Source of the DNA: Enoplolaimus lenunculus
Taxonomy: Eukaryota; Nematoda; Enoplea; Enoplida; Thoracostomopsidae
Length of the DNA: 64,000 nucleotides
Assembly (NCBI GenBank): GCA_030248215.1
Contig: JASANG010002914.1
Location: forward strand, 62,001 to 126,000
Direction of reading: 5' to 3'
The position numbers and the translations under genes are program-made. The notes beneath the pieces are model-generated. The model had not been told where the DNA came from, did no database searches, and saw only the letters and a program-made list of their open reading frames with translations. Shown piece after piece: positions 33,085 through 43,649 of this stretch. Numbering within the stretch: the stretch's first letter is position 1; each line of letters opens with the position of its first letter.

Positions 33085-34418
33085 ATGGATGTTGTAGATG
33101 TGTCTGTACCGCGATGTACATTTAATGGATCTCATTTCTTGAAAGCTGATACGGACAGCGAGGTAAGATGTAAATTGATGGAAATGTGAAATTAGGCAAA
33201 AAAGTCGCGTTTTTTTTAACAAAAAATGTATTTAAATGTGAAATGAGGCAAAAAAGTTGAGTTTTTTAACAAAAGCTGTGTTTAAATGTAAAATTAGGCT
33301 AAAAAAAGTTGAGTTTTTTTAATAAAAATGTATTTAAATGTGAAATTACGCAAAAAAGTTGAATTTTTTTAACAAAAGCTATGTTTATAGTTCAATATTT
33401 TGTTTTAATGTGTAACACAAGGTTCAAATTATTGAAATATCGTTTTTAAGGCGAGTATTGAAAAGAACAGTAGTTTTAAAATCATAAAATTGCTAAGAAA
33501 CACCAAACTGAAATGGGTTAAGAACAGTTGTTGTAATCACTAACTCGACCTGCCTGTAAGGGTTGCGCTATACTTTTTTTGACGTGCGGTGCCGTCCGGC
33601 GCCGTTCGTCACCGTGCGGTATCGTACGCAAATAACTCATGTACAATAACATATGGTGACGGGCGGCGCCGTACGGGTGACGAACGGACTATAGCGCAAC
33701 CCAAAACTGACAAAGTATACACTTAAAACCAAGAATTGTGCAATTGGTAAAATGGAAAAATATTCAACAAAGTTTAGAGATAACATTTACGACTACAATC
33801 TTAACCGTTTCTCACACGCATGAATATTTTCTGTATCACCTGAAATCCTATTTTAAACTGGCATTTATATCTACCAATCTGTCGACTATAAGCGTTCGCT
33901 GTTATCACTCAACTACTAGAACTTGTCGCTTGAGCCTCAGTAAGTTCTTGCATCTTGTGGCTCATGTAAAGATCAGGAGCGGAACGCTTTACTGTATGAC
34001 TGCAATAGATTAAGCTTAAGCTTTAGACTATTTTTTTTGCTTGGCTTAGGCTTAGGCTTAGGCTCAGGCTTAGGTTTAGGCTGAGGCTTAGGAATCAACT
34101 CATTCTTACGCTTAAGCTTAAGCTTAGGCTTAAGCTTAGGAATATGCTTAAAATATCGTTCCGCCCCTGTTCTTTACATTGGCCCATCTGGTTAAGAAGT
34201 TGTACTTCACACATAGGTGTACAATTGTTGAAATCTGTGCAGTAAGTGTCGCCAAGTGCAGTAGTCTTTATTTTCAGAATGCTGGGGTGTTGCGTTTGAC
34301 GCAAATTTGTTCCAATTCACCACTGCGCGACTTTCAACAGTCGTCGATCATCGCCGACTATGATTTAGCAGGATCGACTACTTCTAGCAACTACAGCGAT
34401 AGTAACAATAACATCATC

Positions 34419-34491
<73 letters not shown>

Positions 34492-34561
34492 GCAAACACA
34501 ACAACAACAACACCAAACACTACAACAATAACAAAACCATCAACAGTCACAGTAGTAACAA

Positions 34562-34630
<69 letters not shown>

Positions 34631-37600
34631 CTGCAACAAATCAATCCGATCAGCGCCCAAAGTTGTCATATACGTGACAACACTGCGTATAGTGCGTCAA
34701 ACTTGGGAAAAGTGTCACACTGCGTTGTCAATTTTGTACAACCACCGAGTTATATTTGAAACGAAAGATTTAGCGAAAAATGAATATTTTCGCACTGAGC
34801 TCATCGACCGGCTCCAGTTTGACGAATTTGAACTGCCACAAATGTTCGTCGGACCCGAGCGAATTGGAGTAAGTCGTACAAAAATGAATCAAAAGGCCGG
34901 CGAGATAATGTACGGGCACGTGTAAACATTTCGAACACATGTATGACAGAAAAGAAGTGTAAAACTAAATTCAGTTTAGTTCCGTGGCGATTGGCATAAA
35001 CACAAATGTTATGATTCAAGACGAAGTGAAAGGATGTAACCGGTACATGTATGACAGGAAAAATTATGTAAAAGTTCAGTCATGTCTATGGCAGTTGGCG
35101 TAAATACAAATGAAGGTTTCAAGTTTTTGATGTTTTTAAAAACATCCTGGTTTCAAAAAAATCGAATAAGCGAAAATAGTTTGGATTGACTTATCTTCAC
35201 TGAGTGGCTTTTATAGGTTATATCTCACCGATTTTTTAAAAGCAAACAGTAGCAAAAGTTGCACTTCGTAAAGGCGTCGGTATAAGTACTTTTATGCTAT
35301 TTTAATGCCATTTCTCACCAATCTCCCCCCCCCACGACTAGAGTGGGAGGCGTATGCCAAACCATTCAGCTGCAGAGCTTGACGCTCCCCGGCTGCAGGT
35401 ACTTGTGGTGATTTAGTACTATGTATACGTGTTGTAATTGTTAAACACGGTGCGATATATACTATTTAACGTATATACAATGCGCTGAGTTGCCTACAGG
35501 CAACTCTATGTGAGAAGGGGTTAATGCCGTTCGCCAATGCACTGCAGATGCGGTGCACGACAAGTAATCGCGTCGTACTTAATTGTTGGGACCAAATGCT
35601 TGTACAAAACAGGATAGGGGGATATATACTCCTCTCGGACTTCCGAAATAAATTGACAAAGACACTTTTATAGGATGTCCAATAACTTTCAGAGGTCAAA
35701 TTAATTTTCTCGAATCGCTACTCTCGCTCGTATAAAACTATTGAAGGAGATTATCGCTTCCCAAACATGAAGTCATGATTACGCCACTGGTCGGGCAGTA
35801 GTGACGTACCGAGGATTTTAGATTCAAACATCCTATCTTAACCCTCGAAAAGATCCGGTCAGTATGACCCCCAAAAACATTCGCCTAGTTCTATATTTCC
35901 CTCTACTATGGTATCCTTTTCGGTGTACCTTCCATCATTTCTGCCTTGAAGCCACGAAAACGCAATACTATCGCTAGGGTGGAATTACCACTCTTACATC
36001 AGACATATCAACCACGAGCATACCAGAGATTAAGGATTTCATTTTAGGAGGGAATAACCACATTTAAAGCTATTTGACCATTGTAGATTCGTTCTCACGA
36101 ATGTAAAAGTGCTGTTTTTCGAGTTTTTATACATATTTCTGTGAATATTCCACCAACCTACCTTGCACCTGTGGGTGAGTTTAACAACGCCGTTGTTCAA
36201 TTGAATTAAACTTGCAAGCAATGCAAGCAAATTAAAAATAACCAAATGAGTTGCGCCCAAGGTGCCACGAAGCTGGTGAGACATTTCAGCGTCGCACGAA
36301 TAAATGTGAACCGCGCCTCCCATATCACGAAGCAGATAAGATTTAGCAAAATTGATATTCACATATTTTAAAGCATAAATTTAAAAGTCACATTTTAGCA
36401 AGTTAAAAATAGCAAAGAATCGTAATTTTGTTTCGGGAAAATATGAGCCGTCTTGGCATCATGGGCTTCCCGGCTGGCGTTTCTTGGGCGGTTCTCACGG
36501 CGCTGTAAACAAGAATGCTGGATAAGCTTGCAAATTGAAATCTTTTTTAAAATATTTCAGAGCTCAGACATCATTCAATCATTAAACGAAGTCGGACTGT
36601 TGGGACAGTTGTTCAAACATTTTTGCATAGTAAGTAATAAAAAAATAATGGCTGAGTTACCGAAACCCTACTTAAGTACGTGCTAAGTGATTACTGAACG
36701 ATTTTGTCGTTTTTAAAATCGTACATGAGTTAAATGCTTAAGTCGCTGACTAAATTTAATACGCTACAAATTTACCATTCAGACATGCTAACCTTAGTCT
36801 ATTTGAAATTGAAGACTTACGATGCCTTATTAATATAAAGAAAAGCCATTACTTTCTTGTTATGACAACGGCTGACATTTGGCGTTTATTTTATTTTGCT
36901 CGAAATTTAAGTATTTACTTAAGTTGCCAAGTTAAGTAATTTTAAGTATAACTTATGTAAATATATACTTAAGTAAGATTTCGAAAACCCAGCCATTATA
37001 TATTATCTTTGGTTGTGTTCTTATGCTATCTAAAAGTCTAAACAAAACTCAATTTAAGCTTAAGCTAATCTACCAGTATAAAACCAACTTTCTAGATAAA
37101 CTACACTCACAGGTAGGGTATCCTTAATCTCATTTGCACTATTATACATTTTTAGTTCAATCTAAACTTAGTACTGAATTCTAAAAACTACATAGCCTTT
37201 GAACAGCACTCATATACACCTTAAACCAAAAATGAGTTTAGAATAAAATCGTACTAAGCTTAAAAATATATTAGTGTAACTTTCACTTAAAATTCTGGAT
37301 TAGTTAGTCCGTCTAGCCATTTGAGTTGACATTTAATGTTAGTTAGGCTATAAGTTTAAGTTTAAGTTTTATGTTTCGTTTCCATCCAGTTCAAAACGTA
37401 ACGCAACCAAGCATAGTAGCCATGAGCCATGACAATAAAGATATCAACGATTTTGGTTGGGCAAATTTTTCAAAATACTGTAGTGACCCGAATAAGAGGA
37501 GGGGACTGATATTTATTTGGTTTCTCGAGAGGGAACCCCCTGGTAATTTGGTTACGGACTGTTATTTATTTTCATCCCACGCTCCGGCACCCTTCGTTAC

Positions 37601-38183
37601 TGATATATATCCGGTACTGCAATTATCTGTTGAATTAAACGTTTATTTGTCTTGTGTCAATAGCTTGAGCGATAATAGAAGGTTATACTTAAGAATGTAC
37701 TTTCAAAATTTAAGTACGCTTTAAAGTTTTGAACTCAAATTATTTGGTTCTGGAGTTATTTAGGCGCTACAATTTAGGGTTAATTGACATTTATGGACTC
37801 TTATTAGGGATACGGACTCCTATTGATTCGGACTCAAAATGGGGACCCCCTCTTATTACCCACCCCCTTATTCGGATAAATACAGTAGGTGGCATAGGGC
37901 TGAAATTTTAGGTCTATTTCAAGATTTATTTTATGGTGCCTACCGGCGTGTAAACAATGAATCTTAATTTCAGCCTCCAAGATTATCACCAGTTATATGT
38001 CCGTCATGTGACGATGCTCAAATGATCGTTTGCATTTACTGTGAAGGAACACGAAAAACAACATGGGTTGAGCTGAGTCGCGAATGCACGTTTCGTCTTC
38101 GATGCACTAATTGCAATAAACTTGGCTTAATGCCGTGTCCTGTATGCAATACAGACGACGCCGATGACAACAATGATCACTGA
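33085..38183 (+). CDS. GRXCR-like glutaredoxin-domain cysteine-rich protein
   Basis: Four exons, all joined in phase 0: 33085-33162 (ATG, MDVVDVSVPRCTFNG..), 34278-34868, 36561-36629 and 37974-38183, giving 315 residues. Exon 2 opens with NAGVLRLTQ, carries two long Asn tracts, then a glutaredoxin-fold domain: KVVIYVTTLRIVRQTWEKC, LYNHRVIFETKDL, ELPQMFVGPERIG. Exon 3 (SSDIIQSLNEVGLLGQLF) matches the helix after the Grx domain. Exon 4 has two C-x2-C-x7-C-x2-C modules (CPSC..CIYC and CTNC..CPVC) typical of GRXCR1/2 and related invertebrate proteins. In vertebrates GRXCR1/2 act in actin-based stereocilia of hair cells. The redox CPYC motif is replaced by TTLRIVRQT, as in the family. Human GRXCR1 is slightly shorter (no poly-Asn). 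The start exon is assigned from its ATG, donor and phase. Confidence 0.85.
33178..33385. repeat. Minisatellite, about four units of 58-62 bp
   Basis: Units of the form TTTAAATGTGAAATTAGGC / AAAAAAGTTGAGTTTTTT / AACAAAAGCTGTG repeat in tandem, starting 16 bp inside intron 1 of the GRXCR-like gene. Confidence 0.85.
33558..33704. mobile_element. GC-rich fold-back MITE, 'AAGGGTTGCGCTATAC' family
   Basis: AAGGGTTGCGCTATACTT and ACTATAGCGCAACCC are the ends. The core has inverted GGTGCCGTCCGGCGCCGT and CGGGCGGCGCCGTACGG segments. Intronic. Confidence 0.72.
33959..34184. mobile_element. TTAGGC-MITE, subfamily 1 (reference copy)
   Basis: GGCTCATGTAAAGATCAGGAG to CCCCTGTTCTTTACATTGGCC with about 14 TTAGGC or near-TTAGGC hexamers in two blocks separated by AATCAACTCATTCTTACGC. 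Flanks CATCTTGT and CATCTGGT match at 7 of 8. It ends 93 bp upstream of exon 2 of the GRXCR-like gene. Confidence 0.92.
34418..34630 (+). repeat. Two (AAC)n microsatellites encoding poly-Asn
   Basis: Tracts at about 34418-34490 and 34562-34630 are read in frame as Asn within GRXCR-like exon 2, separated by a Ser/His/Lys/Asn segment. A similar AAC/AAT tract occurs in the gene at the right edge. Confidence 0.9.
34869..36560. other. Intron 2 of the GRXCR-like gene
   Basis: Holds a partial TTAA-flanked tRNA-like element (35306-35520). The rest is anonymous. Open frames at 35466-35699 and 36039-36362 on the minus strand have no support. Confidence 0.5.
35306..35520. mobile_element. TTAA-flanked element with tRNA-like core (second copy)
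   Basis: TTAA before TGCCATTTCTCACCAATC and TTAA after CTATGTGAGAAGGGG. Shares ACTATGTATACGTGTTG and CGGTGCGATATATA with 39759-40020. On the minus strand GCAGCTGAATGGTTTGGCA resembles an A box. Confidence 0.65.
37028..37370. mobile_element. 'CTCTCTAAAAGCTTAAACT' family MITE, eroded
   Basis: CTATCTAAAAGTCTAAAC at the left and AAGTTTAAGTTTAAGTTTTA at the right. The body keeps TAGTTAGTCCGTCTAGCCAT. Confidence 0.62.
37478..37885. mobile_element. 'CCCGAATAAGAG' family MITE (good copy)
   Basis: TA-CTGTAGTGACCCGAATAAGAG and CTTATTCGGATAAATACAG-TA. It is in inverted interior orientation relative to 12370, as expected for an element with symmetrical ends. Lies 88 bp before GRXCR-like exon 4. Confidence 0.82.
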
Positions 38184-38639
38184 ACGAGATCAAAGTGTTA
38201 GCAAAAGCCTAAAACGGCGCCGCTGGCCTCGCGTTAAAACTTTACCACCGTTGATGGGCCAATATATAGACGTACTCTCAGGTAAAGTATACGACGACAC
38301 AATACCGCGGGGTAGAAAATGTTTTTAGTCAGTTTTGGCACCTGTACACTTCCGTCCAAAAACGGAAACGTAAATGCTAACCCTAAATTTGAGCCAAAGT
38401 CTAAGCTTAATCCTAAGCCGAGCCAAAATATGAAAATTTTGAAAAATATGTGGAAGCGTACAAGAGTCAAGCGTGCAAGAGAGTCCGTTAAAGATTTAGG
38501 CCTGCGAGCCGGTTTTCGCACTGAAACCTAAGGTTGAGACTACCGACGGATGCTATGACTCTAGTTACCGAGCTGCTCTATATTATTATGCGACATGTAT
38601 AAAATACGTACTTGTAAAAACTGCTTGCTATACTTCAAA

Positions 38640-38870
38640 GTTCCAATTGGAATTACATTGTATCGGAAACGGAATCAGAATCAGATTTTTTGTCTTAACC
38701 GGAATTGGAATCGGGATTTAAGTTTAGTAATTCTATTAAAAAGTAGAAATGTATGACTTTTGACCAAAAACTCAACCGCAAAATTAAAATTTCGGCATCG
38801 GAATGGCAGCCAGTCGTAATCGGAAACAGATTTGAGTCGGAATGACAATTCCGTTGGAACCCTGTTATAC
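38640..38870. mobile_element. 'CCGGAATTCCGGTTGCACCCTG' family element, eroded
   Basis: CAATTGGAATTACATTGTATC at the left and GACAATTCCGTTGGAACCCTG at the right, with GGAATCAGAATCAG repeats inside. Related copies at 45055, 48007, 55470, 60477 and 61970. Confidence 0.5.
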
Positions 38871-38927
38871 TTGTTTATTTTATTACAGCCAATTTACATA
38901 ATTCTTGTGAGTAAAATAAATTTCGTT

Positions 38928-41494
38928 TTAATACAACGGTTTATTGACATTTTGACGTAAAAGTTCAAGATAATTGCCGCGTGGATAATAATTCGCAACA
39001 ACAAACAACCGTGTACAGTCTTCGTTCGCAGCAAATCCGTGACCAACTTCTTCAGAACTTTTCCACACCAACTGAGTGAAGTGACCTGTAAACCATTTCT
39101 GTAGCGCAACAAACGGCTTTTGTACAGGTTTACCCTCACATTGGTCGATGTTAAGATCAGGGGCGGAACGTTTTTCTGTGTGACTTCAATAGAAGAAAAA
39201 GATTAAGCTTTAGACTGATTTTTTTGCTTGGCTTAGGCTTAGGCTTAGGCTTAGAGAATAAACTGATTCCTACGCTTACGCTTAGGCTTAGATTTAGGCT
39301 TAGGCTTAAGAATATGCTTATAATACTGTGCCGCTCTTGTTTTTACAGCGGCCCTCACATTTAAGGTTAATCCGCAAACAAGGGGTTAAACCAGGCCCGT
39401 AGCCAGCTCACTTTGATAGGGAGTGTCTAAACATTATTCAGGATGGGCATACAAGGGTTTTCGTTAACTTACAAGCAAAAAGGAAAATTTTCTAGATGTT
39501 TCAAAAATTCCTCCAGTGGGAGGCTGATCTCCCGGGCCTTCCCTTAGCTACAGGGGCGGTTTAGGCAAATGCTTAGACATAGATGCTTTGGTGTAAGCCT
39601 GAGCGTAAATGACAGCAAGCGTACAAGAACTCAACAAAGCAATAAACAGTGTAAAGAAAGTTGTGCATATATTTTATTGAAACGCTTTCTAATGTCCAAA
39701 AATTGGAATATACTTGTAAAGTTTGTATATTACAATTTCTAACTTTAAGCTTGTTTAACCCTTTCTCACATGAATATTTTCTATTTCCCCTGAGACCTTC
39801 TTTTATGCTAGGATTCGAATTCCAGTGACTGGAGTAGGAGGCGTGTACCATCACCACTCTGCTATAGGAGCTTGACGCTCGAGGCCGAGGGGCTCTCACG
39901 TCTTGTGGTGATTTGGTACTATGTATACGTGTTGCATTTGTTAAACACGGTGCGATATATATTATTTACCGTATATACACTGCGCTGTGTTGCCTATAGG
40001 CAACTCAAAGGGAGAAGGGCTTAAGTAAGAAAAGTTGACATTTGAGCGTTAATAACCTTTTGCGGCATGAATATTACTTCCATTATGCCTGAGATCTAAT
40101 TTACGAGTTGCTAATTCAACACTCGTTTTATAAGGTGCATACGAAGTACGTATCATCACTACCCAACAATAAGAACTTGACACTCGAGCCCACGTGGGCT
40201 CTCACGTCTACTGTAAAACTCACATAGATCATATTTTGTGTAAAATTCTGCGAATCGTTTATAATTTCGCGTACACATTTAGCGCATTGCTCATCGTATA
40301 TCCTAATTGAGAAATGGTCAAAGCCTTATTCACACATGCTAATTATTGCGACGAGAACTAGCAGCAGCTGCAAATTGCACGCATAATTTGCATTTTTTCA
40401 TCAGCGAACGACAATTAATTATTTGCAGCTGCAAGTTTTTCGAACGTGATTTTGGGCACAACGTCCAAGAGCAAGTTGCAGCTGCAAATTCTCACAGCAA
40501 AAATTTGCACGAGTGAATAGGGCTTTATAGAAAGTGACTGAAATTTTTTTCATTGAAATTGTTGAAAAATTGAGGGTAAAAATGTTGAATGATTACCTAT
40601 TTTTTCACTCCTATCAATCCAGCCGTGTTGTTCAAAGTCATAATTGTCAATTTCGTCGTACCATATTTTGATTGCTTCGTCGCCTGAATGTAAAATAACA
40701 AAACTCAACGCTTAGTTGAAAAAGAATTTTTAGCAGAAACTGTTCGCTCTTCCCAAACTGAAAACTCAATCGCACGTTAGGCTCGTAGTTTTCAAATCAC
40801 TTTAACCTGACTAACTGTGTTCTAAAGATAAACAATTCTAAACCACCTAGAGTGTATATAAGAAAACGCATAGAATGTATATGTTCCCTCTGAAAATTTC
40901 AGAAGATCACAAAACAAACAGGTGGCTTTATTACAACATTTTAGATTCAAGAGGTCAAAAAATTTGGTATATATGAGGTTGTACCGTCCCGAACGGAAAT
41001 CCTACCAACGTTCCCGCTCATAACCAATATTTTTATAAGCGTCGATAATGTTGCCTTGATCAAGATCAAACCTAGATCGTAAAATCGCCAATTTACAGAA
41101 TCGAGTTGCGAAATATATACAAAGTTAGTCTTCTGATTCAGTGTAAATGATTTTACACTAATTGGCTTGTAAGCTTTTAGACAGCGAAAGCCCATACGCC
41201 AGTAGTTTAAAGTACCGATTAGATTCCGTTGTTCATAAACGAACCTGGCACGTTAGACGCGTATTTATTTGGTCCTGTTGCAAAATAAATATTTTCGCCA
41301 TAAATTCCACCAGAATGTTTCACTTTGTTGATCGATTCAAGCTTTAGTAGCTGCTCGGCGTATCGTTGTGCTCGCTGTTGCAGTTGTAAATTTGGACTTA
41401 AATCCGCTACGTTATGTCGTCGTCGAAATGAATTTGTCCTTTCGAGTGCAAGTTTCCGCAATTTAGGCAGATTCACTGAAATATTTGTTAACAT
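38928..41494 (-). CDS. CAP-domain protein, GAPR-1/GLIPR2-like
   Basis: Three exons, 41494-41245, 40683-40597 and 39085-38928, phases 1 and 1, giving 164 residues from MLTNISVNLPKLRK. Motifs in order: RTNSFRRRHNVADLSPNLQL, AQRYAEQLL, HSGGIYGENIYFA, IKIWYDEIDNYDF, GHFTQLVWKSSEEVGHGFA and VVANYYPRGNY, the CAP1-CAP4 signature of the SCP/TAPS superfamily. The CAP His and Glu positions are present (HSGG, GENI, GHFTQ). There is no signal peptide and the length is close to human GLIPR2 (GAPR-1, 154 aa), so a cytosolic or Golgi-associated type is likelier than a secreted venom-allergen type. An AATAAA lies about 45 bp after the stop. An in-frame ATG 8 codons upstream (41518) lies in the end of a TTAGGC-MITE. 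Confidence 0.92.
39143..39353. mobile_element. TTAGGC-MITE, subfamily 1, perfect target duplication
   Basis: GGTCGATGTTAAGATCAGGGG to CTCTTGTTTTTACAGCGGCC, flanked on both sides by CTCACATT (8 of 8). It sits in the CAP-gene intron, 57 bp from the acceptor side of exon 3. Confidence 0.9.
39392..39557. mobile_element. Short MITE, 'CAGGCCCGTAGCCAG' family
   Basis: CAGGCCCGTAGCCAGCTCAC to CCTTAGCTACAGGGGCGG, with the family body GTTAACTTACAAGCAAAAAGG. Confidence 0.65.
39759..40020. mobile_element. TTAA-flanked element with tRNA-like core (reference copy)
   Basis: TTAA-CCCTTTCTCACATGAA and AAAGGGAGAAGGGC-TTAA fit a piggyBac-type target and CCC termini. On the minus strand the centre has an A-box-like TAGCAGAGTGGTGATGG and a B-box-like GAATTCGAATCC about 35 bp apart, as in a tRNA gene. 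A partial copy follows at 40050-40215, another is at 35306, and another near 33795 is split by a TTAGGC-MITE. Confidence 0.7.
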
Positions 41495-41511
41495 TGCACT
41501 TTTATGTAAAC

Positions 41512-41706
41512 GATCCATGTAAAGATCCCAGCAGAAACGTTTTTCTGTGGGACTGTAGTAAAGTAAGCTTAAGCGTTGGACTAATTTTTTGCTCTGGCTA
41601 ACGTTTAGGCTAAGACATATCTAAGCTAATTCTTACGCTTAGGCTTAGACTTGGGCTTAGACTTAAGAATATGCTTATATTATATTACTACGGCCCTGAT
41701 CAATAC
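41512..41706. mobile_element. TTAGGC-MITE, subfamily 1, abutting the CAP start
   Basis: GATCCATGTAAAGATCCCAG to GGCCCTGATCAATACATTGG, with TTAGGC-derived interior (TTAGGCTTAGACTTGGGCTT). The left terminus lies 18 bp upstream of the CAP ATG at 41494. Confidence 0.8.
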
Positions 41707-41758
41707 ATTGGACGAATAAACAAAGTTTTTTGCAACATGTCCCAGGTACCAAGGCCTT

Positions 41759-41935
41759 GACCAATGTTACTTTTAATACTGTAACAGTAAATTTAGCATA
41801 TTCCTAAGACTGAGCGCTGAAAAAAGTCTTTTGATAAATTCAGTCTAAGCCTAAGCAAAAAATGTAGTTAAAATCCAAGCGTATTCTTTTACAGACCCAC
41901 CAGAAACCGGGACGGCCCTAAAAGTAACATGGGCC
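41759..41935. mobile_element. TTAGGC-MITE, subfamily 2, perfect target duplication
   Basis: GACCAATGTTACTTTTAATAC to CCCTAAAAGTAACATGGGCC, flanked by AAGGCCTT on both sides (8 of 8; again a palindromic octamer). Only 52 bp from the preceding subfamily-1 copy. Confidence 0.9.
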
Positions 41936-42102
41936 AAGGCCTTAATATAGATAGTTCCTCTACTAAAATTGTGAATACTCCTCGAAAACTTTTGTCCCCA
42001 CTTAAAAATGACACAAGACTACCGCGCACTCTAAATTTCTGCGAGTTGATTGTAAGTCGGAATAAGTTTAATCCAGATAGAAGCCTGAACCCTGTTAGGT
42101 CT

Positions 42103-42485
42103 TTCAGAACTTAGAATTCTGAATTAATTAAACTCATTCTAAGTTAATCAGCTCACCAGAATTAAATCCGCTCAGAGCGAGTGGATCTTTATTGTAAAAA
42201 TTGGGGAGTCAAATTGACTCTCTTGGAAGTAGAATTTTCCCGACTACACAAACTGTGTCAAAATTTGACACCGCCAGAGTCAAATTCCATTCATTGAATC
42301 GCTCATTGAGTCGAATTTGACTCTGGCGGAGTCAAATTTGACTCAGTTTGTGTAGTCAGGAAAAGCCTATTTCAGAGAGAGTCAATTTGACTCCCCATTT
42401 TTTACAGTGTAGTTAATAACTAAGAAATATAACCATAAATGAATCGCTTTCTGAGTTGATTAGTGAACAACTCATTGGAATTGAC
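42103..42485. repeat. 'GAGTTGATTAATCAACTC' repeat split by a fold-back MITE
   Basis: AGGTCTTTCAGAACTTAGAATT at the left and GAACAACTCATTGGAATTGA at the right are colinear with 15409-15975. The centre is replaced by the fold-back element 42190-42408. Confidence 0.6.
42190..42408. mobile_element. Fold-back MITE, 'GAGTCAAATTGACTC' family, nested
   Basis: GTAAAAATTGGGGAGTC to GACTCCCCATTTTTTACAG, mirror-image arms. Confidence 0.82.
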
Positions 42486-42825
42486 TGTTTCTGTGGCTCG
42501 CATTGAAATTATTTAACTTCCTCTATAAACACTAGTCACTATGGTTACGGTCCAGCCGCGCCATTGCTTTTGATTGATTGCAATATTCAGTTATACTGTA
42601 AAGTTTGGCTCGACCATGCAAACTCACAACACGGTTGATGAACACGGTTGCTGCCTCCTTTACTCCTGCGAACCGGCTCCAGTAACGGTCGCTGTTTCGT
42701 TGAACTTCTTGGATTCACGCTGATTCGCCGTACGTTGCCCTGAGCGCCGTCTAAAACCAAAAAGTCAAAGCTTACGCCACGAAGTCGTTTGTCTGTATAG
42801 CAAAAGTAACATTGAAACCAGGGCA

Positions 42826-43030
42826 TGTATTCTCAAATGTGGGTAGAACCTACCATCATTTGGTGATATGTCTTGTAACTTTGGAACCAGCGAATGCTGA
42901 AGCTTAAAATTTAGTACATTTTCCGCATACGGCTTACTCTACTTCTGCACTCATTTTGAGCTTCAACAATTACAATAGTTAACGCGTTTGAAAACCTATT
43001 ACTAACTGACGATAGTTACAGTATTCCTTG
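42826..43030. mobile_element. 'TATTCTCAAATGTG' family element, truncated right end
   Basis: ATGTATTCTCAAATGTGGGTA at the left. The interior GTAACTTTGGAACCAGCG.ATG matches 18657-18874. The right end decays after TGACGATAG. An unassigned minus-strand open frame adjoins it at 42587-42826. Confidence 0.6.
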
Positions 43031-43430
43031 TTTGACTGAGTATATTTTTCACGTTAGTACATATTTATTAGTGCGCTCATAGGCAATAATGTAACCCAAT
43101 AAAAAGTCCAGATGTAGGTATGCTAAGAAGTTCATTGGCATTAAAAGTGAGAATTTAATGATAGGGTCATATTACCATCACAGGCAAGGTGTAGCCAAAA
43201 TTCTGGTTCTTTTGGTTATCCCACAACAGCCGATGTTTGCCCAAAAATGGTTCGATTTTGAAAATTTTTGCATATTTGAGCTCCTGATGGCACTTCTTTG
43301 ATGATTCCCCTCTCGAATTTGATATTTTGCAAAAGTCAACATATTTAAGGCCCCAAGGTCCGACCTTGAGCACTAAAAAAAGTTCTTGTCGAAAAGTTAT
43401 GCAAAATAAGTTAGTTTATTAATGCGTACA

Positions 43431-43642
43431 GTGTAAAAAATGATGAGTCAAATTGACTTTACCCAAAAGAGGCTCTACGGGACTACACAAGCCGAGTCAA
43501 ATTCGACTCCGCCAGAGAAAAATTCGAGTCACCGAGACGCACGTTTGACTCTGCCGGAGTCGAATTTGACTCAGTCTGTGCAGTCCCGTGGAGTCTATTT
43601 CAGAAAGAGTTCAATTTGACTCACCATTTTTTTGCTGTGTAT
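43431..43642. mobile_element. Fold-back MITE, 'GAGTCAAATTGACTC' family
   Basis: GTAAAAAATGATGAGTC to TCACCATTTTTTTGCTGTG, with arms carrying GGCTCTACGGGACTACACAA and its mirror image. Confidence 0.82.
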
Positions 43643-43649
43643 TGATTAC

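Noticed and set aside
34179-34925. Single long frame (248 codons) as a complete gene
   Set aside because: Its first codon is TTG at the end of a transposon and no ATG precedes the domain. A good acceptor at 34277, and an ATG exon at 33085 with matching phase, give a better model.
42587-42826. Possible insulin-like A chain (dibasic RRSK then ..QPCCEF..)
   Set aside because: Only the adjacent CC pair is present. The other A-chain cysteines are missing and there is no B chain or leader.
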